Of a stretch of DNA of 38,059 nt, positions 8,212-17,419 are shown piece after piece. Within the stretch, counting starts at the first letter, position 1, and every line of letters starts with the position of its first letter. The notes below the pieces were generated by a model. That model saw only the letters and a list, made by a program, of their open reading frames with translations, did no database searches and was not told the origin of the DNA. The position numbers and the translations under genes were made by a program. Origin of the DNA: an uncultured Roseburia sp. (lineage in GTDB: Bacteria > Bacillota > Clostridia > Lachnospirales > Lachnospiraceae); the NCBI GenBank assembly GCA_947070915.1, contig CAMTDY010000006.1, positions 1-38,059 on the forward strand, in the 5' to 3' direction.

Positions 8212-10635
8212 CTAGCCCAGGTACCTCTGGCGGTCCCTCTTCTCCCGAAGCTTGTCTTTCGTAGTAATGTGGTATTTGATCAGCCTGCTCTCATTTTTGC
8301 TCACTACGATGCTCTGGATGATGACCATATACCGGATGCCGCCATACTCCCGGATCCACGCCGCCAGCGCATCGCTGAATGCATCTTTCTGGATAAAGAA
8401 CACACTGCGTTTCGTATCCTGTCCCTGCATGTACTGCAGAAACTCTTTCCGGCTCTCAAAGGCCGGCATATAGACCACGGTCCGCCCCAGTCTATGGTTT
8501 TTCCCTCTCTTAAAATCTTCCAGCGTCTGCCGCCATCCTATTCTCGGACTTCCAATATGGACTGCTTTTCTCTCCAGCCCGTTGATCCACTCCGCCACCT
8601 TCTCCGGGGTTTCAAAAACCGGAAAACCATATTCCGCCCCCTGGCCATCCAGCCCACGGCTCCATGCCATATCGGTCTGGTCGTCTGCGAACTGGCATAC
8701 CGGCCTTCCCAGCGCTTTCATCACAAACATCTCTTCTCCATACTCTCCCACCAGGGCATGACATCCCGCAAGAACCTCCAAAGGCTCCTGATCTTCCGGG
8801 AAAAATTCGATATGCTTCCAGATATTTTCCTTAAACCGCCGGCGGATGATCCTTGGAAAACAGAAAAGGATCTTTCTTCCCTCCTCCAGCCTCTCATCCA
8901 GCTCCGTTAGTTTCTTTTTGAGACTGCTCAGAAACAGATAATTTTTGCTGTCCTTCAATCCTGGGAATTCCTTTACCGAAGGCATATATGCCACCCGCAC
9001 CGTGCCGTCGTCCTCTCTCTCTCCCGAATGCAACAGTGCCCTCATCATAAAAAAGCAGCTCTTATCCCGGCAGATTTCCCCCATGTTATATTTTTCCAGA
9101 AGAGGAATAAACTGTTCTTTCAATTCCTGGGGAAACAGAATTTTGTCTGACTGTGCCAGACTGAGCTGGATTCCCTGGATGCTCCTGGCATCACAGACTG
9201 CTTCTGTTCCCTGGGCCGCCAGAGAGGGAAGAAAATCTGTAAAGATCAGACGCTGTTCCTTTCTTTTCCGGAAAAACCCTGGAAATGACCGGTTATTGAT
9301 CAAATATTTTGCTGTCGCCAGAAGCTCCAGATAATGTTCTGAATTCATATCTACGTATCGGACAAGGGAGGGAAAAGTCTGAGAAAAAGCGCAGACCTTT
9401 CCTAAGTCCGCAGCTGCCACATATACCTTATATTCGGGGTGTTCTGCCAGATCCATGGCAATATAATACCCCATCCCCCGCAGATCATTGCCGTGATAGC
9501 ATTCCACCAGCACTGTGGTTTCTTCGATCCCCCGCTCTGCTGCCAGCTCTTCATAGCGTTCTGACCGCCGTTTTTTCTTTGTGGTTTTTATCTCTTCCCG
9601 GGGCGGCGTCGCAGAAGGCACCTCTGCTTTCTTGCTTACTTTCTTGCTTACTTTCTTGTCAGCGTTTTTTTCCGCTTTCTTTTCCGCCTTTTTCCCCTCT
9701 TTTTCCTCATTTCCTTCTGCTGTCTTCAGGGCCGCATATTCTTCACTATCTCTCCACCCAGGAAAATACCGGTCCAGAAGCTCGAAAGCACGTTTTTTAA
9801 ACTCCCGCTTAAATATGACGTCCTCATAATTCTGCATCTCATCAAAGCGTGCATGGATATGGCGGAGATTGAAAAAAAGAAGGGTGTCATAAAACCGTTC
9901 AAACATCCCCCGCTGCTGATAGGCATCGTTCATGATCTGCAGGGCATCGATGATCTGCCCGTGTTTTTCATTGAAGGTGCTGATGGTACCTCCCTTTCTT
10001 CCCTTGATATAATAGTACAGCTTTTCATGTACCCGGCCCACTTTTCTGGCATCCATAAACAGCGGAAAAATAGCACACAGATCCTCAAAGATGATCCCCT
10101 TCTGAAAAGAAAAACCACTCCGTTCCAGAAGTTCCCTGGTGTAGAGCTTGTTCCAGGGATAGGGGGAATTGATGCGTAAAAGCATGGGATTTTCATAGAT
10201 ATTCTGGTTGAACTCCCCCTTATATCCGGTCTGATACACCGTGATCTCCCCTGTCACTTCATCGCAGCCATAGTACCCGCAGGTTACCATATCACAATTC
10301 TGTTCCTCTGCTTCCCGGTACATCAGCTCGTACATTTTCGTACTCACGAAATCATCGCTGTCCACAAATCCGATATATTCCCCGGAAGCCTTTGTTATCC
10401 CGAAATTTCTGGCCTCTGCCTGTCCCTGGTTCTCCCTGGTATACAGCATCACCTTGTCCGGGTAGCGCTCCGTATATTCTTCAATAATCTCCCCTGTCCG
10501 GTCTGTACTGCCGTCGTTCACCACAATGATCTCCAGATTTTCATAGGTCTGGCTGACAAGAGAATCCAGGCACCGGCGGATATAATTTTCCACATTATAT
10601 GCCGGCACTATAACGCTGATCAGTTTCTCATTCAT
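8212..10635 (-). CDS. GT2 glycosyltransferase fused to a CDP-glycerol-glycerophosphotransferase-like domain
   Basis: Two-domain cytoplasmic protein of 807 aa. Residues 1-230 are a family 2 glycosyltransferase: SVIVPAYN (7-14), VVNDGSTD (38-45) and DSD at 92-94 for metal and nucleotide-sugar binding. Residues of about 308-360 form a Lys-rich linker coded by short tandem repeats. Residues of about 365-700 resemble the C-terminal GT-B-like domain of TagF/TagB-type transferases, but the usual HG and TDYSS signatures are absent (LVGEYGEE stands in the latter position). This part may therefore be inactive or changed in specificity. The ATG overlaps the stop of the Wzy-like gene by 4 bases, so the two are coupled. 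The donor and acceptor are unknown. The GT2 call is firm; the C-terminal assignment is weaker. Confidence 0.85.
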   Translation of the reverse strand: MNEKLISVIVPAYNVENYIRRCLDSLVSQTYENLEIIVVNDGSTDRTGEIIEEYTERYPDKVMLYTRENQGQAEARNFGITKASGEYIGFVDSDDFVSTKMYELMYREAEEQNCDMVTCGYYGCDEVTGEITVYQTGYKGEFNQNIYENPMLLRINSPYPWNKLYTRELLERSGFSFQKGIIFEDLCAIFPLFMDARKVGRVHEKLYYYIKGRKGGTISTFNEKHGQIIDALQIMNDAYQQRGMFERFYDTLLFFNLRHIHARFDEMQNYEDVIFKREFKKRAFELLDRYFPGWRDSEEYAALKTAEGNEEKEGKKAEKKAEKNADKKVSKKVSKKAEVPSATPPREEIKTTKKKRRSERYEELAAERGIEETTVLVECYHGNDLRGMGYYIAMDLAEHPEYKVYVAAADLGKVCAFSQTFPSLVRYVDMNSEHYLELLATAKYLINNRSFPGFFRKRKEQRLIFTDFLPSLAAQGTEAVCDARSIQGIQLSLAQSDKILFPQELKEQFIPLLEKYNMGEICRDKSCFFMMRALLHSGEREDDGTVRVAYMPSVKEFPGLKDSKNYLFLSSLKKKLTELDERLEEGRKILFCFPRIIRRRFKENIWKHIEFFPEDQEPLEVLAGCHALVGEYGEEMFVMKALGRPVCQFADDQTDMAWSRGLDGQGAEYGFPVFETPEKVAEWINGLERKAVHIGSPRIGWRQTLEDFKRGKNHRLGRTVVYMPAFESRKEFLQYMQGQDTKRSVFFIQKDAFSDALAAWIREYGGIRYMVIIQSIVVSKNESRLIKYHITTKDKLREKRDRQRYLG
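9628..9651. repeat. 12-bp tandem repeat coding part of the Lys-rich linker
   Basis: The unit tttcttgcttac occurs twice head to tail (9628-9639, 9640-9651) and a third partial copy follows from 9652. On the minus strand it codes VSKK repeats in the linker of the GT2 fusion. A change in copy number would keep the frame and only alter linker length. Confidence 0.8.
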
Positions 10636-12071
10636 GCTGCCACCTCCTTTTCCTCTAACGTTTTTTCAAACATGTCTCCAAAGGCAAACCAATAGGCAAA
10701 TGCTGGAAATACCTCAAAAGGAAGAAACAGGCATTCGGTCAGGGTCGCCACAAGAAATCCTACGCAGATCGCCGGGATCAAAAAGGCATAGGTGGCATTT
10801 CTTCTCCGGTTTGTCATGTAAAACAAGATAGAACGAATCAGGCTCAGAACAGTGATAACACTGTAAAACAGCATGCTGGGCACACCATAAGTATAGGCAA
10901 ACTGGAGCCAGTTGTTGTGGGCATGGGACACTCGTTTGTTGTTTATCTTCATTGTTACCCTTTTATGCCCCTTGATATTCAATTTTTGCAGATAAGCTTT
11001 ATAGATCGTAATTCGTCCGGAAGATATTTTATTTAAGGTTGCATTGCTGTCCAGGCTTCTGACGATCCGCCCCCAGATCCCATTGCTGCTGGTTTTATGA
11101 TCAGTCACCTGGACACTCTCGATCTCATCAAACTCAGCCAGCACTTTATCTCCGATATCTTCTATTTTTTCCCCATTGGAGAGATAGAGCACATCCTCGT
11201 CAAACACAATGGGATTCCCCACCAGCTTCGGAAGATATTTGATGCCTGCAAAATACAGAGGATAACACACTGCCGTAACCAGCACCAGCGCTGCCAGTCC
11301 CTTGAGGAATCCGGCATAACGCCCCTGCTTTTTCCCCATATAGATCCGGACGCCGATCCACAATAGAAAAACCGCACCGATGGCTAACATCGCTGTTCTC
11401 GCCTGGGACACCAGCAGATAGAAAATAACAAGGGCCAGCTGGAGATACGTAGGCAGACTTTTCCTGAATTTTTTTCCCGTCTCTACATTCCAGTCCAGGT
11501 CTGACATATAAACCGCAAAGATGACATAAAGATATAGGCCGAAGGTATTGGGATTGGTAAAGATCCCCGCATACCTGCCGCCCTCAAAATAAGGACGGAA
11601 CAAAAAAGAGATCACCGCCATCAAAAGAAAGGAATACTTCACCGCATCCTTAAAGGCTTTCCACAGCAGATCCTTCCGGCTGTGGTTCTGCCATACGAAA
11701 AATACCCCGGTAAACACAAGGGCGAGTATGATCCCCAGGCCGCATGCCTTTTTGCTCACAAACAGATCCGACAGCGTAAACACGATGCACATACCGAACC
11801 AGGCGATGCACATGGATCTTCGCCAGGGTTTTCTCTGCAGGGAGCGGTCCAGCGACAGCAGCGCGATCAGAAGCATCAGAAAGATGCCACACACCGTATT
11901 GTAAAAATAGCTTTCCTTCAGCAGTACATACCGCACAATGCAGAACAGTACCAGATCTGCGATAAAACAACCCGTCAACAATCTGTATTTAACCTTTGAA
12001 CTTATTTTCCCCATAATTGGAATCCATGGAGATAACAAACTGATAAATAAGTCCTGAAGCTTATCGATCAT
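10632..12071 (-). CDS. O-antigen ligase/polymerase-like membrane protein (Wzy/WaaL type)
   Basis: Polytopic membrane protein of 479 aa with about ten hydrophobic helices and the large outer loop typical of Wzy polymerases and WaaL ligases. The loop (after about residue 260) ends in the conserved VSHAHNNWLQFAYTYG segment, where the His-Asn pair is the hallmark of the Wzy_C domain. Likely role: joining or polymerising lipid-linked glycan repeats on the outer membrane face. The ATG at 12071 is chosen for its GGAGGGGAAGG site and because the longer reading overlaps the preceding gene. It overlaps the end of the preceding gene's 3' spacer by nothing and the GT2 fusion by 4 bases. Confidence 0.85.
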   Translation of the reverse strand: MIDKLQDLFISLLSPWIPIMGKISSKVKYRLLTGCFIADLVLFCIVRYVLLKESYFYNTVCGIFLMLLIALLSLDRSLQRKPWRRSMCIAWFGMCIVFTLSDLFVSKKACGLGIILALVFTGVFFVWQNHSRKDLLWKAFKDAVKYSFLLMAVISFLFRPYFEGGRYAGIFTNPNTFGLYLYVIFAVYMSDLDWNVETGKKFRKSLPTYLQLALVIFYLLVSQARTAMLAIGAVFLLWIGVRIYMGKKQGRYAGFLKGLAALVLVTAVCYPLYFAGIKYLPKLVGNPIVFDEDVLYLSNGEKIEDIGDKVLAEFDEIESVQVTDHKTSSNGIWGRIVRSLDSNATLNKISSGRITIYKAYLQKLNIKGHKRVTMKINNKRVSHAHNNWLQFAYTYGVPSMLFYSVITVLSLIRSILFYMTNRRRNATYAFLIPAICVGFLVATLTECLFLPFEVFPAFAYWFAFGDMFEKTLEEKEVAA

Positions 12072-12094
12072 ATACCTTCCCCTCCAAAACCATT

Positions 12095-12775
12095 TTATCT
12101 CAACACAGCCGCCACTGTCTGAAATAATATGCTGATGTCCCGGAAAAAGGAGTAATGGCACAGATATTCCAGATTGTACTCCATTTTTGCCGGGAGAATC
12201 TCCTTTGTGTAAACCTCATCGACATCCTTTCCCTGGGACAAAAGCCGTTCTTCATCCTTATACTGGATGCTGGCAGTGGAAGTAACCCCCGCGGGAAGCA
12301 GCAACGTTGCATACATGGCATCGTTGTAACACTTCACATATTTCTCCACCTCCGGCCGCGTCCCCACAAACGACATTTCACCCTTTAAAATATTCAGAAG
12401 CTGAGGCAGCTCATCCAGCCGCACTTTTCGTAAAAATTTGCCAATCCCCGTCACTCTGGCATCCCCACTGACCGTCACCTGAGACCCCTGACCAGGCGCT
12501 CCCGCCACCATCGTCCGGAACTTGTAGATCCAAAACCGCTTTCCATATGTAGTCACCCGGACCTGACGGAAAATAACCTCTCCCGGTGATGTCACTTTTA
12601 CCGCGATGCCGATCAAAACCATAAAGGGAAATAGTGCAATAAGCAGCAGCAGGGACATGGTCACATCAAAACAGCGTTTAGCCGCCAGAGCCCCCCGCTT
12701 CTTTCTCAATTTCTCATAATAATACAAGACTTCCTGGTTACGCATCTCCTCAGGAAGCTGCTCCCAATCTTTCAT
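12095..12775 (-). CDS. Monotopic phosphoglycosyl transferase (bacterial sugar transferase)
   Basis: A 226-residue initiating enzyme that moves a sugar-1-phosphate from UDP-sugar to undecaprenyl phosphate (Bac_transf family, PglC/EpsL/WcaJ core). It has one hydrophobic reentrant helix near the N terminus (about 40-62, following KRCFDV), then YKFRTM, the acidic RLDELPQLLN motif that carries catalytic Asp-Glu, and the MSFVGTRPE motif. Its length fits the small PGT core without an extra N-terminal membrane domain. The ATG has GGGAGAAG upstream. It lies 44 bases after the aminotransferase and 23 bases before the Wzy-like gene, so it should start the glycan these genes build. The sugar may be an amino sugar, given the neighbouring aminotransferase (inference). 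Confidence 0.93.
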   Translation of the reverse strand: MKDWEQLPEEMRNQEVLYYYEKLRKKRGALAAKRCFDVTMSLLLLIALFPFMVLIGIAVKVTSPGEVIFRQVRVTTYGKRFWIYKFRTMVAGAPGQGSQVTVSGDARVTGIGKFLRKVRLDELPQLLNILKGEMSFVGTRPEVEKYVKCYNDAMYATLLLPAGVTSTASIQYKDEERLLSQGKDVDEVYTKEILPAKMEYNLEYLCHYSFFRDISILFQTVAAVLR

Positions 12776-12819
12776 AGGCTTCTCCCATTCTCCATTTCAT
12801 GCACTGTACCAAAAAATAC

Positions 12820-14049
12820 TCAAGGTTCCAGTGATAGAAGTTCCCGTTCTAATACCTCCAGAACATACTCCACCTCTTCTTCTTTTAACAGAGTATGCAG
12901 CGGCAGGCTGACCTCATTCTCAAATACATGAAAGGCACGGGGAAAATCCTTGATGTCAAATCCTAAATTTTTATATGCAGTCAACATCGGAAGGGGCTTA
13001 TAATGAACATTTGCCGCCACCCCCTGTTCTGCCAGCCTCTCAATCAGCAGATTGCGCTCATCCTGTGTACATCCCAGGATCCGCAGCAGGTACAGATGGC
13101 CGCTGGAACAGATCTCCCCATTATAATGTACAAGACTTTTGCATTCAAATTTTTTCAGCTTTTCATTGATTCTTTTTATCCCCTGGTCATAAAGTCCGAT
13201 CAGCTGCCGGCGCCTCGCCAAAAGCTCCGGATATCTCCTGAGCTGGACCAGTCCGATGGCTGCCTGGATATCGGTCATATTGCATTTGTACGCCGGCGAC
13301 AGGATATCATATTCCCAGGCTCCCGCCTTTGTCTTTGCCAGCGCGTCCTTGGACTGGCCGTGCAGGGAAAACAGCATATACTCCCGGTAGACTTCCTCCG
13401 GATCCATTCCGGCAATATCCTTCCATACCACAGCGCCGCCCTCGGCGGTAGTGAGATTCTTTACCGCGTGAAAGGAAAAGGAAGTAAAATCGGCAAACTG
13501 TCCTGACGGCTGCTCTCCCACCCTGGCGCCAAAGCCGTGGGCACAGTCAGCCAGCACCAGGATTCTTCCCAGGGCTTTCTGATATTTATTATCTCCAGGG
13601 CAGAACATCTCTTTCTTTCTCTCTATGATCTCATAGATCCGGTTGTAATCGCAGGGCACCCCGGCGATATCCACCGGCATCACCGCCTTCGTAGCAGGGG
13701 TGATCCGCTCCTCTAACTGGTCATAATCCATCTCAAAAGAATCCTCTGCCGTATCCACCAGAACCACCCTGGCTCCGGTATGGCACACAGCACTTGCGGT
13801 AGCCGTATAGGTATAGGCGCTGGTGATCACCTCATCTCCCGGGCCAATGCCAAACAGCCGCAGGGTCATCTCCATGCATGCGGTGGCAGAATTCAGGCAC
13901 ACCGCCTTCGGTGTCTGGCACCAGGCTGCGATCCGACGCTCAAATTCCTTTGTTCTGAGTCCTGTGGTGATCCATCCGGAACGAAGGGCTGCTGCTACTT
14001 CTTCTATCTCATCTTCTGTGATATCCGGCGGTGAAAATGCAATTTTCAT
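12820..14049 (-). CDS. DegT/DnrJ/EryC1/StrS-family sugar aminotransferase
   Basis: PLP-dependent aminotransferase (409 aa) acting on nucleotide-linked keto-sugars. The cofactor Lys is K197 in FHAVKNLTTAEGG; the Asp of LADCAHGFGA (168) contacts the PLP nitrogen; NSATACMEM (53-61) binds phosphate. The C terminus has the usual NVHYKPL motif. The ATG at 14049 follows AAAGGAG; the reading from 14199 lacks a site. It is likely the first gene of a transcript with the phosphoglycosyl transferase, Wzy-like, GT2 and YfhO-type genes. No dehydratase or epimerase lies in the window, so the keto-sugar substrate must be made elsewhere and is unknown. Confidence 0.94.
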   Translation of the reverse strand: MKIAFSPPDITEDEIEEVAAALRSGWITTGLRTKEFERRIAAWCQTPKAVCLNSATACMEMTLRLFGIGPGDEVITSAYTYTATASAVCHTGARVVLVDTAEDSFEMDYDQLEERITPATKAVMPVDIAGVPCDYNRIYEIIERKKEMFCPGDNKYQKALGRILVLADCAHGFGARVGEQPSGQFADFTSFSFHAVKNLTTAEGGAVVWKDIAGMDPEEVYREYMLFSLHGQSKDALAKTKAGAWEYDILSPAYKCNMTDIQAAIGLVQLRRYPELLARRRQLIGLYDQGIKRINEKLKKFECKSLVHYNGEICSSGHLYLLRILGCTQDERNLLIERLAEQGVAANVHYKPLPMLTAYKNLGFDIKDFPRAFHVFENEVSLPLHTLLKEEEVEYVLEVLERELLSLEP

Positions 14050-14132
14050 ATCCCGTCTCCTTTCCCTGGTTCGCGCAACGAAAATCATCTCATAAAACCA
14101 TCTGGCATAAATTGTTGTACTAGTATTGAAAA

Positions 14133-14167
14133 CAGGAGATCCCTGCTGGCCGCAACGGAATCCCCTG
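14133..14167. terminator. Possible terminator after the LCP gene
   Basis: Arms caggagat (14133-14140) and atcccctg (14160-14167) pair over 8 bp with one G-U. The minus-strand exit is TGTTTT and the plus-strand exit runs into TAATATTTTTTT. It lies about 65 bases after the LCP stop and before the aminotransferase, so it may split the polymer cluster into two transcripts. Confidence 0.4.
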
Positions 14168-14229
14168 TAATATTTTTTTCCTGTCAAAGCCCCGGTCACG
14201 GACAGCTGATCAATCTCTCAACTTGTCAG

Positions 14230-15738
14230 TTAGTTAAATCCTGGAAGGCTTTGAGACGTGGTATTATCCTTTGTGTTATCCTTATTATCTTTATTATCCT
14301 TTTCCTCCTGGGAGTCCGGTGTAGCCTTCAGAAGATGTTTGATCTTCTTGCTGATCTTTGCCACGGAATCATAATCCGGTTCGCATACCCACAGCCTACG
14401 GGACTGGTAAGCAAAGGTCGTCTTCTTTGAACCGGTACCAGTGGCATTTGCATATTTGATCTTCCACTGGGACATGTCATCCAGCTGCATTTTCACAAGG
14501 GATGTGATCTCCTTGGTAGACATGTTGGTCTGGAAACTCTTGGAAGCTGTCTTCAGCAGTTTTGTATATTTCGGCAGAATGTTTGGTGACATCGCCTTAT
14601 TCAATATCGCCTCGATCATATGCTGGTGGTTCCGGCCTCTCTGGGCATCGCCAGCGGCAAAATGATGTCTCTCACGGCAGAACGCCAGAGCCTGTTTACC
14701 GTTTACATGGTTGTAACCTTTCTTAAAGCTCGGTCCCCAGTCGGAAGTAAAATCAAAGTCCGAATAAACTTTCACGCCTCCCAGCAGATCCACGATCTTC
14801 TTGAAGCTGGTAAAGTTTACTCTCAGATAATAATCAATATCTATATCATACAGCATTTCCAGCGTCTTTACAGAGCAGTCCACACCGTGGGTTCCGGCAT
14901 GGGTCAGCTTATCCGGTATTCCGTTTGACACAGAGAGGGGCACATAATAATCTCTCGGCGTCGAGGTAAGAAGGATCTCCTTCGTATTCGGATTCACTGT
15001 CATGATAATATTGACATCACTCCGGCTGGTGGTCTTGATATCGCCGTATTCATCATTACCGCTCAGGTAGATATTAAATGGCGTCGTTGTAATATCATCC
15101 AGCTGCTCTTTTTCTTCAATGACGGTCTCTACATGATGGGTATTGAGAACCCTCGTGTCCTCCGAAAAGGTTTTATAATAATCCTCGATCAGACTCCGGT
15201 TCGCCTCATTGATCACAATGGCATTGACATCCTTGGCATAGAACGCATCGATCAGCGTATCATTGTCCTGGTACTCTGTCTTCAGCGGCTCCTGTCCGAT
15301 CGCCTTTTGCACCTCTGCCAGCATTTTGTCCGTGTTGGCACGGTCGTTCACATCCAGAATCCCGAATTTGTAATCCTTTGTGTCGTAAATGCTCTGAGCC
15401 GGATCATCTTTCATTACAATACAGGAAATCTGATCCACCTTCACCTGCTGGTCCGCCATCTCATCGATGGCCGAGTAGGTATTGATACAGTAGTAACCGC
15501 CTCCGGCATAAAACAAACAGATCGCAACACACAGGATCCGCCCGATGATACGGCTCTTGTCTGTCATCTGGCTGATGACCGCATAGGCAAGGAAAAAAAC
15601 ACAGATCCCGATCAATGCCACTATATATTTTGTCGAAAAAAGATCGACATAAAAAGCAATCCCGATCAGCGCCGCACTCACCAGCAGCTGAATCACAAGA
15701 AAAACAATACTTATCTTTCTGCTCAACAAAGTTTTCAA
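14230..15738 (-). CDS. LytR-CpsA-Psr (LCP) family glycopolymer transferase
   Basis: Membrane-anchored LCP enzyme (502 aa) that moves undecaprenyl-linked glycopolymers such as teichoic acid or capsule to peptidoglycan. Three N-terminal helices (about 10-100) precede an extracellular accessory region and then the LCP domain. That domain shows the STPRDYYV motif, KLTHAGTHG, the CRERHHF motif and GDAQRGRNHQ, whose Arg residues bind the lipid pyrophosphate. The C terminus is an Asp/Asn/Lys-rich disordered tail. The start is TTG at 15738, 8 bases after GGAGG; the GTG further up overlaps that site. A good promoter precedes it. The context of TagD, TagB-like and exporter genes supports a teichoic-acid-type substrate. 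Confidence 0.93.
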   Translation of the reverse strand: MKTLLSRKISIVFLVIQLLVSAALIGIAFYVDLFSTKYIVALIGICVFFLAYAVISQMTDKSRIIGRILCVAICLFYAGGGYYCINTYSAIDEMADQQVKVDQISCIVMKDDPAQSIYDTKDYKFGILDVNDRANTDKMLAEVQKAIGQEPLKTEYQDNDTLIDAFYAKDVNAIVINEANRSLIEDYYKTFSEDTRVLNTHHVETVIEEKEQLDDITTTPFNIYLSGNDEYGDIKTTSRSDVNIIMTVNPNTKEILLTSTPRDYYVPLSVSNGIPDKLTHAGTHGVDCSVKTLEMLYDIDIDYYLRVNFTSFKKIVDLLGGVKVYSDFDFTSDWGPSFKKGYNHVNGKQALAFCRERHHFAAGDAQRGRNHQHMIEAILNKAMSPNILPKYTKLLKTASKSFQTNMSTKEITSLVKMQLDDMSQWKIKYANATGTGSKKTTFAYQSRRLWVCEPDYDSVAKISKKIKHLLKATPDSQEEKDNKDNKDNTKDNTTSQSLPGFN

Positions 15739-15843
15739 GAAACATCCCTCCACATTTTTTTCTTCACCCGGCAGCTTTTAATCGGCACCGCCAGGCTGTC
15801 TGTATTTTTTCCAGTTCCTTCCACAAGGACCCAGAACATTTTT

Positions 15844-15872
15844 ATTATATACCAAAAAGATCAAAAAATCAA
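15844..15872 (-). promoter_or_regulatory. Promoter of the LCP gene
   Basis: Minus-strand TTGATT (15872-15867), a 17-base spacer and TATAAT (15849-15844). It overlaps the end of the glycerophosphotransferase gene and gives a leader of about 100 bases before the TTG start. Confidence 0.65.
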
Positions 15873-16958
15873 TTCCAAAAGTCGTAATGTGGCTTTCCCA
15901 TCCAATTTGTCAAACATCAGCTCTGTAAAGGCGGCCGCCTTATTCTCCTCCACCGCTTTCAGGCAGTCCAGCACCTCATCTGTGCTCTGCACTACCCTTC
16001 CTGGTACAAAACTGCGGTAATCCCTGTAAAAACTTCTTCCATTTTTTTCAAATTCATCCAGGTCATAGGCATAAAAGACCATCGGTTTATTCCGGAGACA
16101 GTACTCAAATACGATCGAGGAATAGTCCGTAATAAGTACGTCCGCCACTGCCAGCAGCGTCGTTACTCCCGGATATTCTGACACGTTGATGATATTTTCC
16201 CATCGGTTCTCTTCCCAGGCGATCTTCTGTGCCACATGCGGATGCAGACGGATCAGAAGCATCTCTTCCAAACTCATTTGATCTGACATTTTCTGCAGGT
16301 CCAGATGGATCTCCGGTGAATCCACCTCGCTGTCACGAAAAGTGGGAGCATATAAAATACAGCGTTTCCCTTCCGTCTCCGGATAGCGGTTCAGAAACTG
16401 CCCTTTCTTCTCCTCCAGAAAATCCGGATCCAGGAGAAGATCCGTCCGCGGCAGTCCGATGGGATAGATCCTGTCCTCACTCACCCCAAAGGCGCTGGCA
16501 TACTCTGCTTTCACTTCTTCAGAATTCACAATGAGATGGGTGATGTTCTGGTTGGCTCGGTATTCCAGCTTCCCCAAAGTGCCGGTATTCACATCCTGCC
16601 CAAATTTTTTTATGGTTCCTGTCCCGTGCCAGAGCTGTACTACTTTTACCGATCCTGGAAAATGAAGATATGCCATGGGCAGAAATTCATTGTCCAGAAA
16701 TACATAAGATGCTGTGGCGAGATGATATGGTTTTCGGATAAAAAAGTTTACCGGATCCGTGATCCGGTCCCTTCTCGTAAACCAGACCAGCCGGTATCCT
16801 TCCCCTCGCTGCCGGACCGCCTCCGCGACGATGCCAATATTTCCCTCCGGGCTGTCATCATGGGTCGCCACAAGAAATATTTTTTTTCGGTCTTTTGGAA
16901 ACAGGCGGCACAGATAGTAGAACGCCGCAAATAATAAATAGCCTGCTTTTTTAATCAT
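15861..16958 (-). CDS. CDP-glycerol glycerophosphotransferase family protein (TagB/TagF-like)
   Basis: A 365-residue peripheral membrane enzyme expected to add glycerol phosphate from CDP-glycerol to a lipid-linked acceptor. Family marks are LWHGTGTIKKFG with the catalytic-type His-Gly, ILYAPTFRDSE, LLIRLHPH and the nucleotide-binding LITDYSSIVFEYCLRN, followed by FYAYDLDEFE. The length fits a single-domain TagB-like primase rather than the longer TagF polymerase. The N-terminal hydrophobic stretch (about 5-18) may help membrane contact. It overlaps tagD by 8 bases, so donor synthesis and use are coupled. Whether it adds one or many units cannot be told. Confidence 0.92.
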   Translation of the reverse strand: MIKKAGYLLFAAFYYLCRLFPKDRKKIFLVATHDDSPEGNIGIVAEAVRQRGEGYRLVWFTRRDRITDPVNFFIRKPYHLATASYVFLDNEFLPMAYLHFPGSVKVVQLWHGTGTIKKFGQDVNTGTLGKLEYRANQNITHLIVNSEEVKAEYASAFGVSEDRIYPIGLPRTDLLLDPDFLEEKKGQFLNRYPETEGKRCILYAPTFRDSEVDSPEIHLDLQKMSDQMSLEEMLLIRLHPHVAQKIAWEENRWENIINVSEYPGVTTLLAVADVLITDYSSIVFEYCLRNKPMVFYAYDLDEFEKNGRSFYRDYRSFVPGRVVQSTDEVLDCLKAVEENKAAAFTELMFDKLDGKATLRLLELIF

Positions 16959-17352
16959 TTTCTTTACTAAATCCCAGATCTTCCTTTATCTTTGACGTAG
17001 AGATTCCCTCTGTCCTCGGAAGGTAGACTACTTCACAGTAATCTTTCAGAAAATCAAATTTTCCTTCCCAGTCATCTCCCATCACAAATATGTCCACATC
17101 ATTGTTCACCACATCATCAATCTTCTGCTCCCAGGTATATTCCGGCAGCACCTCATCCACGTACTTGATCGCCTCGAGTATGATCTTACGGTCCTCAAAG
17201 GAGTGATATGCCTTTTTTCCTTTTCCCGCATTGAATTCATCACTAGAAACCACTACGATCAGATAATCCCCCAGCGCTTTGGCGCGGCGGAGCAGATTGA
17301 TATGCCCCACATGAAGCAGATCATAGGTACCATAAGTAATTACCTTTTTCAT
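16951..17352 (-). CDS. tagD: Glycerol-3-phosphate cytidylyltransferase
   Basis: Makes CDP-glycerol from CTP and glycerol-3-phosphate in the cytoplasm, the donor for teichoic acid backbones. At 133 aa it is close to Bacillus TagD. The nucleotidyltransferase HxGH motif is in GTYDLLHVGHINLL, and RTEGISTSKI near the C terminus is the second signature. The ATG at 17352 is used because GGAGG lies just upstream; the reading from 17364 would place that site inside the gene. It lies 67 bases after the ABC ATPase gene and overlaps the glycerophosphotransferase gene by 8 bases. Confidence 0.95.
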   Translation of the reverse strand: MKKVITYGTYDLLHVGHINLLRRAKALGDYLIVVVSSDEFNAGKGKKAYHSFEDRKIILEAIKYVDEVLPEYTWEQKIDDVVNNDVDIFVMGDDWEGKFDFLKDYCEVVYLPRTEGISTSKIKEDLGFSKEND

Positions 17353-17419
17353 TTTATCCTCCATTCCATTCTGCGGCTGCCCGCATATTCCGTATCTAGC
17401 TAATCTTCATCCAAAGTAC

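Noticed and set aside
14050..14229. Promoter for the aminotransferase gene
   Set aside because: TTGACA is present near 14180-14190 on the minus strand but no -10 box lies at proper spacing, so no call was made.
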